Origin: Lentisalinibacter sp964427415
Lineage (GTDB): Bacteria > Pseudomonadota > Gammaproteobacteria > Steroidobacterales > Woeseiaceae
Length of the DNA: 64,000 bases
Assembly (NCBI GenBank): GCA_964427415.1
Contig: CAYRUH010000002.1
Location: 1 to 64,000 of the forward strand
Direction of reading: 5' to 3'
The notes under the pieces were generated by a model. The model made no database searches, was not told the origin of the DNA, and saw only the letters and a program-made list of their open reading frames with translations. Position numbers and translations under genes: made by a program. Of the stretch, positions 1-9,084 are shown one piece after another. Each line of letters begins with the position of its first letter. Position 1 is the first letter of the stretch.

Positions 1-1
1 A

Positions 2-94
2 CGATTCGTGCCATCGACCGTGATAGCGCTGAAGATCGCACGCCATTTCGGGGTTCCCGTCGAGGACGTATTCCAGCTCTCTGACGGGGAATAG
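2..94 (+). CDS. HTH-type transcriptional regulator, C-terminal fragment (runs off window start)
   Basis: The first 94 bases carry the last 30 codons of a gene that begins before the window. The visible end reads through VIALKIARHFGVPVEDVF and stops at TAG 92-94. This matches the final helices of small Xre/Cro-family regulators (the short YozG-like type of about 65-75 residues), in which the phrase 'LALKIARxFGVPVEEIF' follows the DNA-recognition helix. The N-terminal recognition helices are outside the window, so DNA binding is inferred from the tail alone. Its target is unknown. Confidence 0.6.
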   Translation, partial: RFVPSTVIALKIARHFGVPVEDVFQLSDGE

Positions 95-440
95 CGACAA
101 GCGCAACAATCCGGAAAGTGCGCCCCCGTCTGAATTCCTTGCGCAATATCCGGATGCGCTCCGCTTGCCGCCGAAGCTAATGCTGACTAGCTATACTGAT
201 TCCAGCGCACCACACCCATACACTTATCAACCGCCAGCCCACGTCCGGTTTGAGGCGACCGCGGGATTCGTGCTGTAAGGGATGAAGCGGTCGCTATCCG
301 GCCAGGGACGCACCGGGTGACGTCCCGATCGTACATCAGTGGAGGCCCGGGTCCTGGTGCGGCCGTTGCGTCCGCGTTGATGCCGCTCCGGATAGAACGG
401 CGGCGGGCGTTGCCCGCCGCCTCTGTGCATCTATCGCTCG
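95..440. other. Intergenic region without a convincing gene
   Basis: This 346-base stretch separates the end of the HTH regulator from the end of the secreted protein on the other strand, so it is a convergent 3' region. Short open frames on both strands have arginine/proline-rich compositions that look like antisense noise. The only structure I can support is the GC-rich hairpin near 399-421, listed separately. Confidence 0.5.
399..421 (-). terminator. Probable intrinsic terminator of the secreted-protein gene
   Basis: A perfect 10-bp GC stem (399-408 pairing with 412-421) with a 3-nt loop lies about 20 bases beyond the stop of the minus-strand gene that ends at 441. Read on the minus strand, the stem is followed by GTTCTAT, a weak U-rich tail. 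The position fits a terminator; the poor T-tract keeps confidence moderate. Confidence 0.5.
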
Positions 441-1220
441 TCAGTCACGGATCTTCCCCGACCGTATGCTCTCTACCACATACACTCGGGCATCGTCGCA
501 CTCGTCGATCCTGGCGAAGATCTCCTGAGATACGGCGCGCCCGCCTCCATTGGCGAAGTTCTCTACGTCGGACCCGACCTCCTCGAAACTGCTGTAGGCC
601 GAGACGACCTTGTAGTCGAATTCGGCATCGCCGCCGCCGAACATCGGCATCCAGTGATAGTAGGCAGCCTTGGAGCCGGACTTTTCGAGGTGGTCCATCC
701 ATTTCAGCTCGGCCGCCCTGACGTCCGTGTATCGGTAGCCTTCATTGAGCTCGCAATCCATGATGCTGATGACTCCCGACCCGGGCGCTCCACCGGCCGG
801 GGGCGCTTTGTACATGGCGGACGAGAAGGCGACGTGCGCACCACAATCCAGCACTTCCTGGAATGCGGCATTCATTTCCCTGCCGTCCGCGATCCAGTTT
901 TGCAGGCCCGTCCCCATGGCATTGCCATCCGCGTAGGCGCCCAGCCAGAGGATGTCGAAGTCCTGCGCCGGCGTGTAGAAGAACGGCCTGAGTAGCCAGG
1001 CAGAATAATCGTCCATGTCGTTGTCGTCGGCGTACTTGTTCCACTGTTCGACTACCTTGGACAGATCCGCACCGTCCTTGCCTTCCTCGAAATCGCACGC
1101 ATACAGCTCGACCGGTAAGACCTTGCCCATGCCATCGGCGCTGACCTGCGCGAAACCCGGTGTGGCGCTCAGCACCATACTGGCAACGGCCAAGCAAATT
1201 ACGGTTTTTGGACTGTTCAT
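441..1220 (-). CDS. Secreted protein of unknown function
   Basis: This 259-residue protein starts with a clear Sec signal peptide (positive MNSPK, hydrophobic stretch to about residue 22, cleavage after FAQ around 25), so it is exported to the periplasm or beyond. A GGGGAGAG ribosome site precedes the ATG. The mature part has at least four cysteines (YACDFEEGKD, LDCGAHV, IMDCELN, DECDDAR), consistent with disulfides, and many acidic and aromatic residues. Phrases such as DFDILWLGAYADG and YYHWMPMFGGGDAEFDYK resemble uncharacterised secreted proteins of marine proteobacteria that look like diverged stress-responsive alpha/beta-barrel repeats, but I cannot assign a family. It stands alone, upstream of a lipocalin gene on the same strand but 276 bases away. 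Confidence 0.75.
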   Translation of the reverse strand: MNSPKTVICLAVASMVLSATPGFAQVSADGMGKVLPVELYACDFEEGKDGADLSKVVEQWNKYADDNDMDDYSAWLLRPFFYTPAQDFDILWLGAYADGNAMGTGLQNWIADGREMNAAFQEVLDCGAHVAFSSAMYKAPPAGGAPGSGVISIMDCELNEGYRYTDVRAAELKWMDHLEKSGSKAAYYHWMPMFGGGDAEFDYKVVSAYSSFEEVGSDVENFANGGGRAVSQEIFARIDECDDARVYVVESIRSGKIRD

Positions 1221-1496
1221 GACTCTCCCCCTGTGCCTGTTCGGCGTTGTTGTTGTGACCGCTACAGGCGGTCGGTTTTCATGCTCCCCCCGACCCCCGA
1301 TGTGCGGTAACAGGGCGAATCAGTGACCCTAGTTGAACACTTGGTCAATGTCCAGCAAAAAACCACGACAGTGATGGCTCCGGGCGAGGCACCTTGATTT
1401 CTCGGCAGTGTCGTCAGCTCGTCGAGCGGCGGTCTGCCGCGACGTCCGGAATCCAGTGCGAAGGGGCCGACCGTTAAGCGAGCCTGTACGCGCCCG

Positions 1497-2015
1497 TCAG
1501 GGAGCCCTGTTGTTTTCGACAAAGATCAGTTCGGAGGTGTCGAACCCTGCATCCTCGGCTTCGGAGAGCAGTTCGTCGAGCACGGGTCGGGGAAGCTCCG
1601 GTGCCCTCGCCAGAATCCAGAGATAGGAGCGGTTCGGGCCGGCAACCATCGAGTAGCCGTAGTTTTCGCCGAGCTCGAAGATGTTGTAAGCGCCGTAGAA
1701 AGGGCCGAAAAACGAAACCTTCAGCCGCCCGACGCTGGGGTCGCCGATGAAGTAGGCCTTGCCTTCGGCCTGGTCCCACTGGCCGCTCTCGTCGCGATAA
1801 CCGCGATTCAGTACGCGGACGCCGCCGTCCTCGCGCAGCGAGTAGTGGGCAGTGACATTCGACAACCCGCGCTCGAAACGATGATCGAGACGCGCTATCT
1901 CGTACCAGGTGCCGAGGTACGGTTCCAGCTCGAAGTCTTCGACCGGCTCGATGCCTTCGGGAATGCCGGTACAGCCCGCCAGTGCGAACACGGCAAGCAA
2001 CAGCAGCCTTTTCAT
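1497..2015 (-). CDS. blc: Outer-membrane lipocalin (Blc family)
   Basis: A 172-residue bacterial lipocalin. The chosen ATG gives a type II signal peptide with the lipobox LAGC (Cys15) and has a good GAGGAG ribosome site; the open frame extends further upstream but that extension is not protein-like. The lipocalin hallmark GTWYEIARL is at residues 35-43, followed by the calycin strands (YSLREDGGVRVLNRGYR, GKAYFIGDPSVGRLKVSFF) and the Blc-typical YLWILAR ending. Known family members sit on the inner leaflet of the outer membrane and bind fatty acids or lysophospholipids, usually for envelope maintenance under stress. It is divergently arranged with a methyltransferase gene; the 199-base gap must hold both promoters. 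Confidence 0.9.
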   Translation of the reverse strand: MKRLLLLAVFALAGCTGIPEGIEPVEDFELEPYLGTWYEIARLDHRFERGLSNVTAHYSLREDGGVRVLNRGYRDESGQWDQAEGKAYFIGDPSVGRLKVSFFGPFYGAYNIFELGENYGYSMVAGPNRSYLWILARAPELPRPVLDELLSEAEDAGFDTSELIFVENNRAP

Positions 2016-2214
2016 GGAACTCTCCTCGTGGATGTGCGAAAGGGATCGAGTCCCGGGATCATATCTCGGGGCAGCGGCCCGGCCGCCTGGCCGGCGGGAG
2101 CCGCCGTTATCGATCCGCGGCAGCGCGCGGAAACAGGCCGTCGGAGTGTGTTGACCGGTTCTGTTTGCTATCGTCTCCCCTGCGAACTCGATCAGTACAC
2201 AACGGGCAGGCCCA

Positions 2215-3015
2215 ATGAGCACGAATGTTGACCTTTACGATAGCTCTTACAGTAATTATGCGCTCGAAACCTATGGCGAGATCCGGCGCGAGACCTACGG
2301 GGAGGACTATGGGCAAACCAGCTGGGTCTCCACTGCAGAGTCTCATGAAATACCCGAGTTACTTCAGTTGTCACCCACCTCATCGGTGCTGGAGATCGGG
2401 TGCGGATCCGGGGGGTACGCCGTGGGTCTGGCGAAACGTATAGGCTGTCGAATCACAGGGTTCGAGATCAATGCGTCGGGAGTGAAAACGGCGACCGCTC
2501 TGGCGGAGGAAGAAGGCGTCAGCGACATCGTGAAATTCGAACAACACGACGCCTCCAGGGAACTGCCTTATGAGGACAGCTCATTCGACGCCATTTTTTC
2601 GACTGACGTGCTGTGTCACGTGCCCTTTCGAAAAGACGTCCTCGCCAATGTACGAAGTTTGCTGAAAGCCGGCGGACGCTTCGTTTTCAGTGATGCCCTG
2701 GTTATCGGGGGCGTGGTTTCCCACGAAGAGATTGCGACTCGAAGCTCGGTGGGGATGTATTTCTTCAGTCCCCCGGGGGTGAATGAGCAATTGATAGAAG
2801 AAGCCGGCCTCAAGCTGATTGAAGCTCGTGATACCACGGAGAATTCCGCTCTGTTGTCAAAGCGTTGGCATGATGCCCGCGAACAGAGAAAAGAGTCGCT
2901 GATCGCATGCGAAAGTGAGGATAATTTTCTGGGAGTGCAGCGATTTCTGGGGTGCGTTCACAGCCTGACTTCCGAGAGGCGTTTGTTGCGGTTCCTATAT
3001 ACCTGTGAGAAATAG
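2215..3015 (+). CDS. Class I SAM-dependent methyltransferase
   Basis: This 266-residue protein has the Rossmann-type SAM fold: motif I VLEIGCGSGGYAVGLA (about residues 60-75), the acidic GFEIN at the end of strand 2, the D-A-S loop after strand 3 (QHDASRELPYED) and motif IV FDAIFSTDVLCHVP. The overall pattern is that of small-molecule (Methyltransf_11/25-type) enzymes rather than rRNA or DNA methylases. The substrate cannot be read from sequence. Codon use is less GC-rich than in the neighbours (many TTG, GAA, AAA codons), which hints at a different origin. It is monocistronic, convergent with the sulfotransferase-like gene. Confidence 0.8.
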   Translation: MSTNVDLYDSSYSNYALETYGEIRRETYGEDYGQTSWVSTAESHEIPELLQLSPTSSVLEIGCGSGGYAVGLAKRIGCRITGFEINASGVKTATALAEEEGVSDIVKFEQHDASRELPYEDSSFDAIFSTDVLCHVPFRKDVLANVRSLLKAGGRFVFSDALVIGGVVSHEEIATRSSVGMYFFSPPGVNEQLIEEAGLKLIEARDTTENSALLSKRWHDAREQRKESLIACESEDNFLGVQRFLGCVHSLTSERRLLRFLYTCEK

Positions 3016-3140
3016 CCTTTCGTTGATTCTGCCGCAGGTCCGTGCCGGACGCGATCACACCGTCGATTCAGGATCAGGCGCGGGGCCCGGGCATATCGAT
3101 CTCGTGCGGTCGATCGTCACGCCGTTAATCGCCACGCTGC

Positions 3141-3764
3141 TCATAGATTGCCGTTGACCCGGTCCCAGAACTCCTCGCGGTGATTGGTGCGCGGGAACTC
3201 CTCGTCAGGTACCGGTACGTCCAGGAACGCACACAGCGGTTCCCATCCGTCCTTCACCTCGAAGACGAGCAGCCGGCTGGCGGGGATGGTCTTCCTGACC
3301 GCGTCGTTGTGTGCGGTGAAGGCTGCTGCTAGGCCGTCGCGATCGAGCCCGGGAGGGAAGCCGGTCCTGGCGATGACGCCGGCGGCCATGTCGAGCCAGT
3401 CCCGCATCTCCGGCGGCGCCTCGTCCCGGCCGGCCAGCAGCGTGTAGATGGTTGCGCCGAAGCTGTCCGCCCATCTCTCCGGATCGCGCAGCGTGAGCAC
3501 GAATCGGGCGGAAGGGTAGTCCCGGGCCAGCTCGCGGAAAAAGCCGGCGGTGGGCCAGTCCACCGCGCTGGCATAGCCGTCGTAGATGCGCTCCCAGTCC
3601 GGTTCGCCGGCGGTCGCTGCCGACCAGAGCGGTACCTGCGCGGGCATGTTGTGCAGGACCTCCTCCATGTGATGGCACGGGCCCAGACCGAGCCTGTTCA
3701 GCGCCAGCTTGAGGGAATAGGTACCGGTCCGGCCGACGCCGGCGCCGATGATGCTCGTTGTCAT
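3141..3764 (-). CDS. Sulfotransferase-like P-loop protein
   Basis: A 207-residue protein beginning MTTSIIGAGVGRTGTYS; this ATG is preceded by a GGAG ribosome site and places the nucleotide-binding 5'-PSB loop (GVGRTGTYSLK) at the extreme N-terminus, as in the sulfotransferase_4 family. The 3'-phosphate-binding segment is visible as the strand-loop FVLTLRDPERWADSF near residue 90. Family members transfer sulfate from PAPS to alcohols or amines, though many bacterial homologues have no known substrate. The gene is divergent from the next methyltransferase gene, with 159 bases between start codons. Confidence 0.8.
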   Translation of the reverse strand: MTTSIIGAGVGRTGTYSLKLALNRLGLGPCHHMEEVLHNMPAQVPLWSAATAGEPDWERIYDGYASAVDWPTAGFFRELARDYPSARFVLTLRDPERWADSFGATIYTLLAGRDEAPPEMRDWLDMAAGVIARTGFPPGLDRDGLAAAFTAHNDAVRKTIPASRLLVFEVKDGWEPLCAFLDVPVPDEEFPRTNHREEFWDRVNGNL

Positions 3765-3923
3765 TGTTGTTCTCCGCCACCACTCGATGCCACGCCCGCC
3801 ACGGATCGGCAGCGGTTTGGCGATCAAGTGTACCCAGATTCGAATCCCGCAGGTGGCCTGGAGTGGCGCGCGAACAGGATCGCTGCTTAGATTACACAAC
3901 TCCCGTTACCGAGAGCGACAACC

Positions 3924-4679
3924 GTGAACGACCTCCAACTCCTGATCGATCTGCACAGGGACGGCCGGCGTCAGGGCCCGGGCGGCGACGACGAGACCCG
4001 CCTGGCCGTGACGCTCTCGGGTCTGCAGGGGGCGGCGGATTTGAAAATCGCCGACATCGGCTCCGGCACCGGCGCCTCGACGCTGGTGCTTGCCGCGGAG
4101 CTGGATGCGCAGATCACGGCCGTCGACTTCCTGCCGGAGTTCCTGGCCGGACTCGAGGAGGCCGCCACCCGTGCCGGGGTGGCCGACCGGATCACGACGC
4201 TGGCGGCCCCCATGGAAGCGCTGCCCTTCGACGAGGAGTGGTATGACGCCATCTGGGCGGAGGGGGCGATCTACAACATGGGCTTCGCCGCGGGGACGGA
4301 GGCCTGGCGCCGATTCCTGAAACCGGGCGGCATCATCGCGGTCTCCGAACTCACCTGGCTGACCGCCACGCGGCCCGCGGAGCTCCAGGCCCACTGGGAC
4401 GGCGAGTATCCGGAGGTGGACACGGCCTCCGCCAAGATGGCCGTGCTGGAGCGCCTCGGCTTTTCGCCGCTGGGCTACTTCCCGCTGGCCGAACGCTGCT
4501 GGCTCGACAACTACTACCGGCCGATGCAGGCGAGGTTCCCCGCCTTCCTGGCGCGGCACGGCAACTCGGAGGCGGCGCGGGCAGTGGTGGCAGCCGAAGA
4601 GGCGGAAATCGCGCTGTACGAACGCCACAAGGCCTTCGTCAGCTACGGTTACTACATCGCCCGGAAGACCGGCGGGTGA
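3924..4679 (+). CDS. Class I SAM-dependent methyltransferase
   Basis: A 251-residue methyltransferase with motif I IADIGSGTGASTLVLA (residues about 42-57), the acidic strand-2 end AVDFLPEFLAGLEE, and motif IV YDAIWAEGAIYNMGF. The segment RFLKPGGIIAVSELTW is the usual post-IV strand. It is a Methyltransf_11-type small-molecule enzyme with unknown substrate. It shares only fold-level similarity with the methyltransferase at 2215-3015. Downstream, 116 bases separate it from the SDR-type gene, so co-transcription is possible but not shown. Confidence 0.8.
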   Translation: MNDLQLLIDLHRDGRRQGPGGDDETRLAVTLSGLQGAADLKIADIGSGTGASTLVLAAELDAQITAVDFLPEFLAGLEEAATRAGVADRITTLAAPMEALPFDEEWYDAIWAEGAIYNMGFAAGTEAWRRFLKPGGIIAVSELTWLTATRPAELQAHWDGEYPEVDTASAKMAVLERLGFSPLGYFPLAERCWLDNYYRPMQARFPAFLARHGNSEAARAVVAAEEAEIALYERHKAFVSYGYYIARKTGG

Positions 4680-4795
4680 ATCGCAGGCCGGTCGCCAGCG
4701 GGGTTGCCGATCGGATGCGGGCGCAGTCTGCCTGTGGTGCGTCCTCAAGCAATTCCGACGGGTTACCCGGAGGCAGAATTCCGTAGAATGACCCC

Positions 4796-6298
4796 ATGAG
4801 CACGGACGCGCCCACCTTCGACCCAAGCCTCGCCTCCCGCGAACCTCCCGACGGTGCCGGACGCATCGCGGTGGTGCTGGGCGCCAGCGGCTACATGGGT
4901 TCCAACCTGACGCCGGCGCTGGCGCAGGCGGGCTGGCACGTGCGTGCAGTCGCGCGCAACGCCGCCGTGCTGGAGGCCCGCGAATGGGAGGGCGTCGAGT
5001 GTGTCTCCGCCGACGTGCTGAAGCCGGAGACCCTGGCTCCGGTGCTCGACGGCGCGGACGTCGTCTACTACCTCGTGCACATGATGTGGAGCGGCGGCGA
5101 CTTCGTGCCGGTCGAGCGGCGCGCCGCCGAGAACGCCCGCCGGGCCTGCGAGGCCGCCGGCGTGCGCCGGATCGTCTATCTCGGCGGTATCATGCCGAAG
5201 GATGAGCGGTCCCGGCACATGGAGGGCCGCGCCGTGGTGGGCGATGCGCTGCGGGACGGCTCCATCCAGGTCATCGAGCTGCAGGCGGCAATGATCGTCG
5301 GTCCGGGCTCGGCGGCCTTCGAGGTGATCCGCGATCTCGTGAACTATCTGCCGGTGATGATCACGCCGAAGTGGGTGAGGCGGCGCTCGACCCCGATCGC
5401 GCTGGAGAACGTCCTGACTTACACGATCGCCGCCGCGGATCTGCCGCTGAAGGGTGATCGTACGCTGGAACTGGCGGGGCCCGACGTGCTGACCTACCAG
5501 GAGATCATGGACATCTACGCCGGATTCGTCGGCAAGAAGCCCCTCGTCTTCCCGGTGCCGGTGCTGACGCCAAAGCTATCGAGCTACTGGCTCTACTTCG
5601 TGACTTCGGTGCCTCCGACCACGGCGATGTCGCTGGTGGAGGGTCTGGCCCATGACTACGTGGGCGACGACGAGGAGATGCGCGCGCTCGTGCCCCAGCG
5701 GCTGCTTACGTTTCGCGAATCCGTCGCCGCCACGCTGGCGGCGGAGAAGAACCACGACGTGCCGGCGCGCTGGGTGGAAGGCTCCATAGCCTGCCGCGAC
5801 TGGAACCCGGAATACTCGTTCTACGCCAAACGCTATTGCGGAAAAACGGAGACCACGGCGAGCCGGGCGTCGATCTTCCGCGTGCTGCAGGAGTTCGGCG
5901 CCGAGGGCGACTTCTACGCTTACCGCTTCCTCTGGTGGCTGCGGCGTGCGTTCGACTGGCTGATCGGCGGGCCCAGCTTCCGCACGGGACGGCGCGACCC
6001 CGACGCGCTACGCATGGGCGATGTGGTCGACGGCTGGCGCGTACTCGGGATCGAGCCGAATCAGCGGATCACGTGGTCGATGCTGATGCGCGCGCCGGGT
6101 TCCGGCCTGCAGGAATTCGCCATCCGGGAACGGGACGACGAATCGTCCGGCAAACGGGTCGTCGAGCTCTGCTGCTACTGGCACCCCGCCGGTATCTGGG
6201 GGCTGCTGTACTGGTATGCGCACCTGCCGTTCTACGGGCCGCTCGTCGGCGGCGCCGTGCGGGAGATCGTGCGCCGGGCCGAACGGCTCGAGAGCTGA
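4796..6298 (+). CDS. NAD(P)-binding atypical SDR with C-terminal DUF2867-like domain
   Basis: A 500-residue two-part protein. Residues about 20-260 form an atypical short-chain dehydrogenase with the dinucleotide loop VVLGASGYMGSNL and a YLGG strand (IVYLGGIMP). Residues about 340-500 match the DUF2867 type: GDFYAYRFLWWLRRAFDWLIGG is followed by the strand-rich GDVVDGWRVL and a CYWHPAGIWGLLYWY ending. Homologues are annotated as epimerases or SDRs without a demonstrated reaction. A close paralogue is encoded at 27499-28983 in this window. The ATG has no strong ribosome site. It is a stand-alone plus-strand gene, convergent with the stress-protein gene 22 bases downstream. Confidence 0.8.
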   Translation: MSTDAPTFDPSLASREPPDGAGRIAVVLGASGYMGSNLTPALAQAGWHVRAVARNAAVLEAREWEGVECVSADVLKPETLAPVLDGADVVYYLVHMMWSGGDFVPVERRAAENARRACEAAGVRRIVYLGGIMPKDERSRHMEGRAVVGDALRDGSIQVIELQAAMIVGPGSAAFEVIRDLVNYLPVMITPKWVRRRSTPIALENVLTYTIAAADLPLKGDRTLELAGPDVLTYQEIMDIYAGFVGKKPLVFPVPVLTPKLSSYWLYFVTSVPPTTAMSLVEGLAHDYVGDDEEMRALVPQRLLTFRESVAATLAAEKNHDVPARWVEGSIACRDWNPEYSFYAKRYCGKTETTASRASIFRVLQEFGAEGDFYAYRFLWWLRRAFDWLIGGPSFRTGRRDPDALRMGDVVDGWRVLGIEPNQRITWSMLMRAPGSGLQEFAIRERDDESSGKRVVELCCYWHPAGIWGLLYWYAHLPFYGPLVGGAVREIVRRAERLES

Positions 6299-6320
6299 TG
6301 TGCCGGGCCGGCCCTGCCGC

Positions 6321-7181
6321 TCAGGCTTTCGATGCCTCCGTCATCGGCAGCACCAGGATATTGCAGTACAGGCCGTCGATGACCCTCTCGGCGGTGTGTC
6401 CCAGTTTCGCTGCGGCATCCGGCTGCGATACGCGCGCGATCACGACCAGGTCCGCCTCCAGTTCCCTGGCTGCGGTCGCGATCGCCTCTTCCGGCTTCCC
6501 CATCTCCGCGCGGACCTGGTTGCGCGGCAGCCCGCAGCGGTCCGCAAAGCGCTGTCGGTCCGGGTAATCACTGGTGTCCGGGTAGACGGTGACGACATTG
6601 AGTTCCGCGCCCACGTTGTTGGCGATCCTGCGCCCGGCGTCGAGCAGCCGATCGTTCGCGGCGCGATAGGTGTCTGTCTCCGGCCGGTGCTTGATGGCGA
6701 CGAGGACCTTATTGATGTGCCGGCGGGCATAGGACTTCACGAGCAGCACCGGACACTTGGCGTCACGTAGCAGCCGCCAGTCCGAAGTCTCCTTCAACCA
6801 GCGCCGGAGGCGCGACTGATTGGTCATGTTCTTGACCGCCAGCGTGCTGGAGCCGCGCGCGATGGCATCCACGATCGCCTGGCGCCAGTCCGGCTTGATC
6901 TCCACCTCTGTGTCGACCCGCATGCCCTTTGCGCGGCCATGCTCCGCCAGGCGTTCCGCCCAGCTTTCGATGCGGGATGACTCCTCGGCGATGGCCGTCG
7001 CATCGTCCACATTCGGTGGCCGCCGCACCTGGTCCTCCCCTATGCAGCAATAGAGGTGCAGCGCGACGTCGGCCGCGCCCGAAGCCTGCTCGTCAGCGGC
7101 GATGGTCTCGGCCATCACCAGCGACGGCTGGTTCATGGTGGTGGGGTCGAGGATGACGAAAATCGTCTGCCGGTCAGTCAT
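6321..7181 (-). CDS. Tandem-domain universal stress protein
   Basis: A 286-residue UspE-like protein made of two Usp domains in tandem. The first (about 1-140) begins QTIFVILDPTT and carries the strand VKNMTNQSRLRRWL; the second (about 145-286) begins NKVLVAIKHRPETD and has ADLVVIARVSQPDAAAKLGHTAERVI, the usual phosphate-binding region followed by the last strand ILVLPM. In the second domain the canonical G-2x-G-9x-G-S/T loop is degenerate, as in UspE-type proteins that do not bind ATP well. A GGAG ribosome site precedes the ATG. Tandem Usp proteins act in starvation, motility and oxidative-stress resistance in other bacteria; here the role is inferred. It lies downstream of fhs, separated by a palindromic repeat. 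Confidence 0.85.
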   Translation of the reverse strand: MTDRQTIFVILDPTTMNQPSLVMAETIAADEQASGAADVALHLYCCIGEDQVRRPPNVDDATAIAEESSRIESWAERLAEHGRAKGMRVDTEVEIKPDWRQAIVDAIARGSSTLAVKNMTNQSRLRRWLKETSDWRLLRDAKCPVLLVKSYARRHINKVLVAIKHRPETDTYRAANDRLLDAGRRIANNVGAELNVVTVYPDTSDYPDRQRFADRCGLPRNQVRAEMGKPEEAIATAARELEADLVVIARVSQPDAAAKLGHTAERVIDGLYCNILVLPMTEASKA

Positions 7182-7260
7182 GCTTACTCTCCCGAATTAA
7201 TGCCGTGAAGGATAGCAAAATCGCGGTCGGCGGGCTGAAGGATCGCCCGGTTGAACCGAT

Positions 7261-7318
7261 GTAGGAGGGCCTTCAGGCCCGATCTCTCGTGATGAATCGG
7301 GGCTAAAGCCCCTCCTAC
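7261..7318. repeat. REP-like inverted pair of GTAGGAGGGC... units
   Basis: Two 23-nt units face each other: 7261-7283 (starting gtaggagggccttcaggccc) and, inverted, 7296-7318 (reading gtaggaggggctttagcccc on the minus strand), with a 12-nt spacer. Each unit contains its own short palindrome and together they form one long hairpin. Near-identical units recur at 51799-51852 and 56937-57063. This copy lies between the fhs stop and the universal stress gene start, so it may end or stabilise the hyp-fhs transcript. REP-type elements of this appearance are common in Pseudomonas-like gammaproteobacteria. Confidence 0.75.
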
Positions 7319-7323
7319 ATTTT

Positions 7324-9018
7324 TTATGCCAGACCGTCGACTTTGCCGTCGGCGTCGATGCGCATGTTGCGTGCGGCAGGCCGGCGGGGCAGGCCCGGCA
7401 TGGTCATGATGTTGCCGCAGATGGCCACCAGGAAGCCGGCGCCGTTGGCGAGCCGCACCTCTCGGACGGGCACCACGTGGTTCTTCGGGATGCCCTTGAC
7501 GTTGGGGTCGGTGGTGAAGCTCAGCGGTGTCTTGGCGATGCACACCGGGAAGTGGCCGTAGCCGGTCTCCTGGTGGTGGGCGATCTGGTCGCGCACCTTC
7601 TGGTCGGCGATGATGCCCTGGGCGCAGTAGATGTTCTGGGCCACGGTGCGGATTTTGTCCCACAGGGGCATCTCCTGCGGGTACAGATAGCGGAAGTCCG
7701 CGCCGTCCTGCTCGATCAGTTCGACCACCGCCTCGGCGAGTTCAGTAGCGCCCGCACCGCCCTCCGCCCAGTGATCGCAAGCCACGCAGAGGATGTCGAG
7801 TCCGGCGCAGGCCTGGCGCACCCTATCGAACTCCGCCTTCGTATCGGTCGAGAACCGGTTCAGCGCCACCACCACCGGTACGCCGAAACTGCGGGTGTTC
7901 TCCACGTGCCGGGCCAGGTTGTCGAAGCCTTTCGCCACCGCCATCAGGTTCTCGTGGTCGAGCTTGTCCTCGGTCACCCCGCCATGCATCTTCAGTGCGC
8001 GGATGGTGGCGACGATCACGGCGCAGTCCGGCTTCAGGCCGGCGCTGCGGCACTTGATGTCGAAGAACTTCTCGGCGCCGAGATCCGCGCCGAAGCCGGC
8101 TTCGGTCACCACGTAATCGGAGAGCTTCAGCGCCGTGCGCGTCGCCAGTACCGAGTTGCAGCCGTGGGCGATATTCGCGAACGGCCCGCCGTGGACGAAG
8201 GTGGGCGTGTGCTCCAGGGTCTGCACGAGGTTCGGCTGGATGGCGTCTTTCAGCAGCACAGTCATGGCGCCGTCGGCCTCCAGTTCGGCGGCATGGACCG
8301 GATTCATGGCGCGGTCGTAGCCCACGATGATGCGCCCGATGCGTTCGCGCAGGTCGGTGAGACCTTCCGCAAGGCAGAGAATGGCCATCACTTCCGAGGC
8401 CACGGTGATGTCGAAACCGTCGCTGCGCGGATAACCGTTGGCGACGCCGCCGAGGCCGGCGGTGATCTCCCTGAGCGCCCGGTCGTTCATGTCCATGACC
8501 CGGCGCCAGACCACCCGGCGGCTGTCGATGCCGCACTCGTTGTCCCAGTAGATGTGATTGTCCACCAGCGCGGCCAGCAGGTTGTGGGCCGCGCCGATGG
8601 CGTGCATGTCGCCGGTGAAGTGAAGGTTGATGTCCTCCATCGGCACCACCTGGGCGTAGCCGCCGCCGGCCGCGCCGCCCTTCATGCCGAAGCAGGGGCC
8701 CAGCGAAGGCTCGCGCAGGCAGATGGAAGCTTGCTTGCCGATGCGCCGGAGCGCGTCGCCGAGGCCCACGGTGGCCGTGGTCTTGCCCTCGCCCGCCCTG
8801 GTGGGCGTGATGCCGGCCACCAGGATCAGCTTGCCGTCGGGGCGGTCACCGAGCGTGCGGATGTAGTCCAGCGACACCTTGGCCTTGTCGTGGCCGTAGG
8901 GCAGGAGATTCTCCTCGCCGATGCCGAGCTCGCCGGCCACCTCGATGATCGGTCGCAGTTCGGCCTGTCGGGCGATCTCGATGTCCGGCTTCGGTGACCA
9001 GTGCTGTTCGCTGCCCAT
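7324..9018 (-). CDS. fhs: Formate--tetrahydrofolate ligase
   Basis: This 564-residue protein is a full-length FTHFS. It ligates formate to tetrahydrofolate using ATP, giving 10-formyl-THF in the cytoplasm. Family signatures are the N-terminal ATP loop TPTRAGEGKTTATVGLGDAL, followed by SICLREPSLGPCFGMKGGAAG, the segment DIKCRSAGLKPDCAVIVATIRALK, and GYGHFPVCIAKTPLSFTTDP near the C-terminus. It follows hypE by 66 bases on the same strand, so it probably shares the hyp transcript. Formate ligation may salvage formate from other reactions; the coupling with hydrogenase maturation genes is an inference from position only. The ATG has a weak ribosome site. Confidence 0.95.
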   Translation of the reverse strand: MGSEQHWSPKPDIEIARQAELRPIIEVAGELGIGEENLLPYGHDKAKVSLDYIRTLGDRPDGKLILVAGITPTRAGEGKTTATVGLGDALRRIGKQASICLREPSLGPCFGMKGGAAGGGYAQVVPMEDINLHFTGDMHAIGAAHNLLAALVDNHIYWDNECGIDSRRVVWRRVMDMNDRALREITAGLGGVANGYPRSDGFDITVASEVMAILCLAEGLTDLRERIGRIIVGYDRAMNPVHAAELEADGAMTVLLKDAIQPNLVQTLEHTPTFVHGGPFANIAHGCNSVLATRTALKLSDYVVTEAGFGADLGAEKFFDIKCRSAGLKPDCAVIVATIRALKMHGGVTEDKLDHENLMAVAKGFDNLARHVENTRSFGVPVVVALNRFSTDTKAEFDRVRQACAGLDILCVACDHWAEGGAGATELAEAVVELIEQDGADFRYLYPQEMPLWDKIRTVAQNIYCAQGIIADQKVRDQIAHHQETGYGHFPVCIAKTPLSFTTDPNVKGIPKNHVVPVREVRLANGAGFLVAICGNIMTMPGLPRRPAARNMRIDADGKVDGLA

Positions 9019-9084
9019 GACGGCGACTCCGATGACGGCTACTGCGACGCCGCCCCGCTGCCGGGCCGGGCCCGTGGACAGGGC

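Noticed and set aside
7477..8997. 506-codon open frame on the plus strand antisense to fhs
   Set aside because: It is the antisense shadow of a certain FTHFS gene; its translation is rich in Val/His/Arg without recognisable motifs.
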